Origin: Cyclostephanos tholiformis
Taxonomy: Eukaryota > Bacillariophyta > Thalassiosirophyceae > Thalassiosirales > Thalassiosiraceae
DNA: 13,834 nt
Assembly (NCBI GenBank): GCA_036939975.1
Contig: JALLPB010000954.1
Location: 1 to 13,834, forward strand
Direction: 5' to 3'
Below are positions 9,854 through 13,834 of this stretch, in pieces. The notes beneath the pieces were generated by a model. The model saw only the letters and a program-made list of their open reading frames with translations, was not told where the DNA came from and did no database searches. A program made the translations under genes and the position numbers. Position 1 is the stretch's first letter. Each line of letters begins with the position of its first letter.

Positions 9854-10273
9854 TTTGCCTCGTTTTTATGGGATGGTAGTGGACGAAACTGCTAACAATT
9901 AGCGTAGCAACCGCCATCGGCCGCGAATCTGTAACATTCACTGCAAGGCAAATGATGGGCGAGAATGGTCATGGTTCAGGGTAGCACGAGGGATGGTTTT
10001 GGCGTTGTTGGTTGGGGTTGTTGTGGGCCACGCGACGGGTGGTGACATTTTAGTCCCATCAGCAAGGAGGCATCCCGAAGAAAAATACCCTAACTTCTCG
10101 TAGATGCGTACTGTAGGAATAGTACAAAAGCAAAAATCTAGATATTTGCCTAGAGGGACAATTGTACGGGGCAATAGTACCCCATAAAAAAATGATAGGA
10201 GTAGTAATAAGCCTACCATACACCTCCACACTCAATTTGTGGTACGTACATACCCCGTAACATTATTAAAACA
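9854..10273. promoter_or_regulatory. Divergent intergenic region upstream of two genes
   Basis: These 420 bp separate the poly(A) polymerase start (minus) from the PsbP-like start (plus) and must hold both promoters. The side near the PsbP-like gene contains element copy B. No TATA box or other canonical motif stands out. Confidence 0.55.
10090..10183 (+). repeat. Upstream ~92-bp element, copy B
   Basis: This is the second copy of the element at 22-115, in the same orientation. It shares the identical 16-mer TACTGTAGGAATAGTA (10109-10124). Here that 16-mer is extended to GTACT...AGTAC, a 5-bp inverted repeat around GTAGGAAT. It ends 91 bp before the PsbP-like start codon. Confidence 0.7.
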
Positions 10274-11176
10274 ATGAGGGGACGTGACAAAGGCGGGGCG
10301 GCGGCGATTATTAATATGATGCTAAGATCATTCCTTATAATAATAGCGGTGATTTTCTCCAACGCTGCACATTCTGCCGCTGCATTTGAAACCGCAAAGC
10401 CAACCGCCAGTGATTACGTCGCAACCATCTCACCCCAACGCCGTCGCATCCTCCAGTCAACTGCCGCCATCGCGGTGGCGTATTGGACGGGGGGCGATTC
10501 GGCCGCGACGCCATGGCTGTCCCCGGTATCCGCGGCGGACGACATAACGATGGAAGTGCCCATGAAACGCTTCGTGGACAATGCCAACCCTTCTCTCTTT
10601 GAGATAGACGTGCCACGACGGTTCTTCGCCATCCGACGATCCGCCAAGGGCGATTTGCCGGATGCCAACACCGGCCAGGGGAGGCGGGGCGGAACTATCT
10701 TCACTGCGGGGGATATGTCGAAGGCGGAAGTCATCGCCGTCGAGAGATTCCCCGTGCGTAACTTGCTCGAAGAGGAGGGATATGCCGCCACCGGGGATTT
10801 GTCAAATTTCTCGTCCATTGGGGATCCGACCGCAATAGCCACGCTCATTCTTCGACGACGGGAAAAGGATAAGCCGGGAACGCAAAACTCGGCCGTTCTT
10901 AATCGCGACAGCGTATCCCTCTCTCCTGATGGGAAAACGCTGGCCTTCGCTCTTAGGCAAGAAATTAGCGTACAGAAGCCAGAGTTGCTCATGGAAGAGA
11001 TGGGGGTGTCGGAATTATTTCGTACAACAGTCGCGAAATGTACGTTGGCGTCGAACGATGGCCAGATGATGGCTGTCTTTGCAAGCGCACTTGATCAAGA
11101 CTTTGCAGGACCAGATGGCACGGCATTGAGGAAAGCAGTCGATTCATTCATGGCAACGGATCAGTCTGCAAAATGA
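10274..11176 (+). CDS. PsbP-like thylakoid lumen protein, plastid-targeted
   Basis: This is an intronless 300-aa protein. The N-terminus is a hydrophobic signal sequence (about 15-37) ending in SAAA|F, with Phe at +1 as expected for import into secondary red plastids. A Ser/Thr/Pro-rich transit stretch follows. R56-R58 precede an Ala-rich hydrophobic segment ending in VSA|A (85-88), a twin-arginine-type signal to the thylakoid lumen. The mature ~210 residues resemble the PsbP fold family: F.I..P..FF near the start, a long loop, and a C-terminal strand-helix part with TLAFALRQEIS and MAVFASA followed by a terminal helix. PsbP-like proteins assist photosystem II or other lumenal complexes; the exact subfamily is not clear. 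An alternative start is the ATG ATG at 10316-10321, which would give a more typical signal peptide. Expression may be driven by element copy B. Confidence 0.65.
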   Translation: MRGRDKGGAAAIINMMLRSFLIIIAVIFSNAAHSAAAFETAKPTASDYVATISPQRRRILQSTAAIAVAYWTGGDSAATPWLSPVSAADDITMEVPMKRFVDNANPSLFEIDVPRRFFAIRRSAKGDLPDANTGQGRRGGTIFTAGDMSKAEVIAVERFPVRNLLEEEGYAATGDLSNFSSIGDPTAIATLILRRREKDKPGTQNSAVLNRDSVSLSPDGKTLAFALRQEISVQKPELLMEEMGVSELFRTTVAKCTLASNDGQMMAVFASALDQDFAGPDGTALRKAVDSFMATDQSAK

Positions 11177-11520
11177 CGTATGTTCATCTTTGCAGGCTGA
11201 AGCGTTGTTGGGAATTTTTCACCTTCGTGATTGAGTGGATCGAGTTAAGTTAATTACGAAAATTATTCGCATCCATTTCCACCAACTTCATTTCCCTTTA
11301 AATTGTCTGCTCAACGGTGGATCGGGAGCATGCTGATCTTTGTTCTTCCAGCTTTGCAAGGGCATCTGGTACAATCATTGCTGCTCAAGAGATCGCCCGC
11401 TTTCTCCTCATATCCCGAAGTCCAAAGCTTCCTAGTGCTCTGATCATGCGTATCCTCTACTTCGCCACAGGTAGAAATAGGATCAGAGAGGAAGAACAAT
11501 AATGGAGCGTTCCCAAAATT

Positions 11521-11553
11521 AATTTTGTGTTTGTGATACACAAACACAAATTT
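11521..11553. other. Perfect-stem hairpin with 3-nt loop
   Basis: TTTGTGTTTGTG and CACAAACACAAA pair as a perfect 12-bp stem across the loop ATA. The stem extends to 15 bp with one mismatch. It lies about 350 bp after the PsbP-like stop. Confidence 0.8.
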
Positions 11554-11569
11554 CTAGAGGTCAGTCCCG

Positions 11570-11649
11570 CTGCGAGACTTTGCGAGATGAGTACCTGATT
11601 TTTCTCGCGATTCCATGGTATCGTCTCGCAGACCTTGTCTCGCGAGACC
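11570..11649. repeat. Cluster of GCGAGA/TCTCGC inverted motifs
   Basis: Several copies of GCGAGA or its complement occur within 80 bp. They include the perfect palindrome GTCTCGCGAGAC (11637-11648) and a 9-bp inverted pair CTGCGAGAC / GTCTCGCAG. The copies could fold as a cruciform or bind a dimeric protein. Confidence 0.65.
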
Positions 11650-11676
11650 AGTAGAGACTGCGTAAGGTACTTTACA

Positions 11677-11731
11677 TGTAGGTAGGTAGGTTTGTACGTA
11701 TTTTAAAGTAAGTATGCAAGTATGTAGGTAT
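11677..11731. repeat. Degenerate GTAG/GTAT microsatellite
   Basis: Runs of GTAG, GTAC and GTAT in a four-base rhythm, interrupted by a TTTTAAAG block. The tract looks like an aged tetranucleotide microsatellite. Confidence 0.6.
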
Positions 11732-11933
11732 GTACAAGGGAAATCCACTTCTTACTAAGACCCCCTCCTTTAACAGCTTAGCAGCTATTGTCTCTCAGGG
11801 GATATCACTGTTTCATGTTTCAGGAGCTTCTTTGCAGGATGGTAATTGCACCAATTTTTGTCTGTTGTTGTTGTTACTGTTTGATGGCCAGATAGATAGC
11901 TGAGCTCGTCGACTTTAATCGTGGCGTTAAACA

Positions 11934-12040
11934 GGTGATTGAGGCTGTCTACCCACCAACCCATATTTATCTCACATCACTGTTATATATATATAAGGTG
12001 TTTGACAACCTTTATATGCTGTGGATGTGCATATGGATGT
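11934..12040. repeat. Direct repeat ~105 bp, copy 1
   Basis: It matches 12131-12234 in direct orientation. Shared blocks are GAGGCTGTC, CACATCACTGTTATATATAT, GTGTTTGACAAC and TTTATATGCTGTGGATGTGC. The copy ends exactly at the NN gap. Confidence 0.85.
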
Positions 12041-12042
12041 NN
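12041..12042. other. Assembly gap or ambiguous bases (NN)
   Basis: Two undetermined bases sit immediately after copy 1 of the ~105-bp repeat. The gap size and the join here should not be trusted. Confidence 0.95.
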
Positions 12043-12130
12043 CCACGTTATGGCCGTTCATGCCGACCAAGCCTTGTGGAATTTTGCCACAAATCTGGGC
12101 AAGTCTCAGATGATATGTGACTTGAAAAGT

Positions 12131-12234
12131 GGTGATCGAGGCTGTCGATCCATCCACCACTCATGTCACATCACTGTTATATATATATAATGTGTTTGAC
12201 AACATTTATATGCTGTGGATGTGCATATGGATGT
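12131..12234. repeat. Direct repeat ~105 bp, copy 2
   Basis: The second copy of 11934-12040, about 197 bp away. It carries the same TA-rich core and ATGCTGTGGATGTGCATATG block. It abuts the truncated end of the hAT transposase remnant. Confidence 0.85.
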
Positions 12235-12241
12235 TGGGCAG

Positions 12242-13036
12242 CTATGCGTCCTTGACCTGATGATGCTGAAGATTGACAATTTTGTCAGACTCATGATTCA
12301 AAGGACTGAACAAACGGCGAAATGAAGGCTGTTCAAATGTACGGAAGGGAATGCCTTCCTCAATTGCAAGCAATGCAGCAGCTGTGCGGTAGATCAGCTT
12401 GGCACATTTTGCATTAAGCTTGGCACCAAATCCTGGCATGTTCTTGATGGATGGTGTCATGGAGATGACTGATTGTGGAGTCTTGAGATTAATACTATTG
12501 GTGATGACCTCATATTCCTTGGGATGGTGGTACTTCTTGTGAGCTCAAAGATTGCTTGTCAACTGGCTGATTCCAATCTTGACTAAGCCATTATCCGGAT
12601 TGGGTGAATTTGAGCACAATAAGCACATAACATGTTCAGGGAAGAGCTTGGGATGTTTGGTTGGGATTAACTGTACAAAGCCCTCCCACCACATCGATTT
12701 CCTCTTGCCAAGAACAGGTTGCGTAAAGTACTTGGTTGCTTTTTTGGTCTCGTTGTCGTCAGTAGTAGTGGCACAAAGAAGAGAATCATTGGCATTAAAG
12801 GTTGTGCTCACTTGCTTCAACTGGGCATCCAAGTCAGCATCGGAGATGTCAGAGCGCTGCTTCTTCTTCTTGGGGGGTGCTTTATCTCGAGTGGTGGCTT
12901 TGCGCTTGGGGATATCTGGTTCCACAGTTAGATTGCTTGCTTCAGTCTCTGGTTGCATAAATAGACGTTGCTCTTGTTCCTCATCGGATGGACTTGGATC
13001 ATTTGTCAAGATTAGTGATGGCGACATAGAAGACAT
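12242..13036 (-). pseudogene. hAT-family transposase remnant with BED zinc finger, nonsense-mutated and truncated
   Basis: Read on the minus strand from ATG at 13036, one frame runs to 12242, broken only by a TGA at 12547-12545. The N-terminal third is acidic and Lys-rich, with a basic patch PPKKKKQR that resembles a nuclear localisation signal. A BED-type finger follows: W/F residues (MWWEGF), C-x2-C (CLLC), then TSNL-stop-AHKKYHH with its histidines after the stop. Next comes GIPFRTFEQPSFRRLF..L, characteristic of hAT transposases just before the catalytic core. The frame ends soon after, at the ~105-bp repeat, so the RNase H-like catalytic domain and the C-terminal dimerisation region are missing (about 265 codons remain; complete hAT proteins usually have 600 or more). 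It is non-functional in this form. Readthrough of the TGA or a shorter BED-only product cannot be excluded. Confidence 0.8.
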
Positions 13037-13178
13037 GTTGATGGAATAAAAAAGGTTTTTTGTTTTCGGAGATGAAAATAAAAATGAGCAATGGCAGGAC
13101 ACTTGGTCGTGCACAGCTCTCATTTGATTGTTGCTTATTTACTATTCACACGCTCACCCCCCCCCCCGCCCTGCTGCG

Positions 13179-13324
13179 CTGAGAAGAAGGTGCCTCATCT
13201 TCTAACAAGAAGGAACCTTTTGATTGTTGTGTCTTGTTTTATTATTTATTCTTGGCACCATCATCTTCTTTCTTTGGCGCCCAGCAATTGTGAGGGCGCT
13301 GGAGAGAGAAGGGGCACAGCTTTT
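13179..13324. repeat. Diverged direct repeat ~140 bp, copy 1
   Basis: Pairs with 13368-13503. Shared blocks are CTGAGAAG, CCTTTTGAT, TTTATT.ATTCTTG, TGGCACCAT.ATCTTC, TTTCTTTGGCGCCC and GAGAGAAGGG. The spacing between copies is about 190 bp. Confidence 0.75.
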
Positions 13325-13367
13325 CACTTTGCACACCAACAGCAGCAGCAGCTATGATGTCACCCCA

Positions 13368-13503
13368 CTGAGAAGGCGCCCTCATCAAGAATTCACCTTT
13401 TGATGTTGTGTTGTGTTGTGTAATTTATTCATTCTTGCTGGCACCATTATCTTCTTTCTTTGGCGCCCCAATTGAGAGAAGGGCGGCACCACATCTTTTT
13501 TTT
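13368..13503. repeat. Diverged direct repeat ~140 bp, copy 2
   Basis: The second copy of 13179-13324, with several small indels and an expanded GTTGT run. Both copies contain the block TTCTTTCTTTGGCGCCC. Confidence 0.75.
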
Positions 13504-13744
13504 GCCGCGCGCATGCATAAATACCAGTGTCCCAGTGCTTGTCAGCCACTGCAGCTGATGGGGCAACGTCATCCTTCTCTTCTCTCTGCATGTGCACAAG
13601 AAGGCTTTTTCCCACCAAAACCCTTTTTCTTACTTACTGGTGCTGCTGGGAGCCAGTATGCCAGATATCAGGCTCCTGGGCGCGCCGGCGGACTCACAAA
13701 AGAAAGAATTAGTTCATGATGAGTCTTTTTTGGGGGGGGTCTTG

Positions 13745-13760
13745 TTAGGGTTAGGGTTAG
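13745..13760 (+). repeat. Interstitial telomere-like (TTAGGG) run
   Basis: Two full TTAGGG units plus TTAG. TTAGGG-type telomeres occur in many stramenopiles. The run is short and is followed by non-telomeric sequence. Confidence 0.8.
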
Positions 13761-13834
13761 AGCATCGGAGGTGCTGGCAGCACAGTTTTAATACCATTTT
13801 CTATGGTTCGAGCAAGCAAGGAGTACTATTATTT

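Larger units (their letters stand above)
11177..11933. other. Gene-free stretch after the PsbP-like gene
   Basis: About 750 bp without a convincing coding region; the open frames are short and low-complexity. It starts with the 3' UTR of the PsbP-like gene and then holds the hairpin, the TCTCGC palindrome cluster and the GTAG/GTAT run listed separately. Confidence 0.6.
13037..13834. other. Gene-free, repeat-rich end of the window
   Basis: About 800 bp with no credible gene. It lies upstream (5') of the transposase remnant and may be its promoter and subterminal DNA. It contains a C-rich run near 13157, two diverged copies of a ~140-bp sequence, GTTGT repeats near 13404, a G8 run near 13732, and the telomere-like motif. 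No terminal inverted repeat or target duplication was recognised. Confidence 0.55.

Noticed and set aside
11311..11748. Short open frames on both strands after the PsbP-like gene
   Set aside because: They are low-complexity, overlap the hairpin, palindromes and microsatellite, and have no motif or codon support.
12552..13049. Plus-strand open frame of 165 codons
   Set aside because: It is the antisense shadow of the hAT transposase remnant, whose BED and hAT motifs are on the minus strand.
13408..13719. Plus-strand open frame of 103 codons near the right end
   Set aside because: It runs through repeat copy 2 and low-complexity DNA, with no homology that I recognise.
1..13834. tRNA, rRNA or CRISPR array
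   Set aside because: No cloverleaf with a TTCGA-type T loop and matching arms, no rRNA core sequences, and no regularly spaced identical repeats were seen.

Overview
The window looks like nuclear DNA of a photosynthetic stramenopile, most probably a diatom. Three things point there. The genes have short GT-AG introns (70-143 bp). One gene product carries a bipartite plastid presequence with an A|F junction, followed by a twin-arginine thylakoid-lumen signal. A TTAGGG-type telomeric motif lies near the right end. The species cannot be named from the sequence alone.

Layout, left to right. (1) Positions 22-115 hold one copy of a ~92-bp element that recurs at 10090-10183. (2) Positions 221-4051 (+) are a four-exon gene for a ~1193-aa chromatin protein. 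It has a low-complexity Ser/Gly-rich N-terminus, a coiled coil, a chromo-like segment, a PHD/ADD-like cysteine finger and a C-terminal DNMT3-type cytosine methyltransferase fold. The catalytic Pro-Cys motif reads Pro-Arg and other catalytic motifs are also lost, so this looks like a pseudo-methyltransferase comparable in principle to mammalian DNMT3L. (3) Positions 4431-9853 (-), convergent with it, are a six-exon gene for a ~1641-aa TRF4/PAPD5-type non-canonical poly(A) polymerase. The catalytic module is intact and sits behind a ~1300-aa mostly disordered extension. One of its introns is a multiple of three and stop-free, so an unspliced reading hides it. (4) Positions 10274-11176 (+), divergent from the polymerase, are an intronless gene for a PsbP-like thylakoid-lumen protein.

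(5) From 11177 to the end there is no convincing intact gene. The stretch holds a perfect-stem hairpin, a cluster of GCGAGA/TCTCGC palindromes, a GTAG/GTAT microsatellite, two copies of a ~105-bp direct repeat around a 2-base assembly gap (NN), a broken hAT-family transposase (12242-13036, minus) with an in-frame TGA inside its BED zinc finger, two diverged copies of a ~140-bp sequence, and a short interstitial telomere-like run. This is a transposon- and repeat-rich accessory end of the window.

The three genes do not form an obvious pathway: one concerns chromatin and DNA methylation, one nuclear RNA 3'-end tailing and surveillance, and one photosynthesis in the thylakoid lumen. The main link visible in the DNA is that the methyltransferase-like gene and the PsbP-like gene have related copies of the ~92-bp element in the same orientation, about 90-105 bp upstream of their likely start codons. 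All exon boundaries were deduced by eye from splice consensus, phase continuity and protein family motifs.
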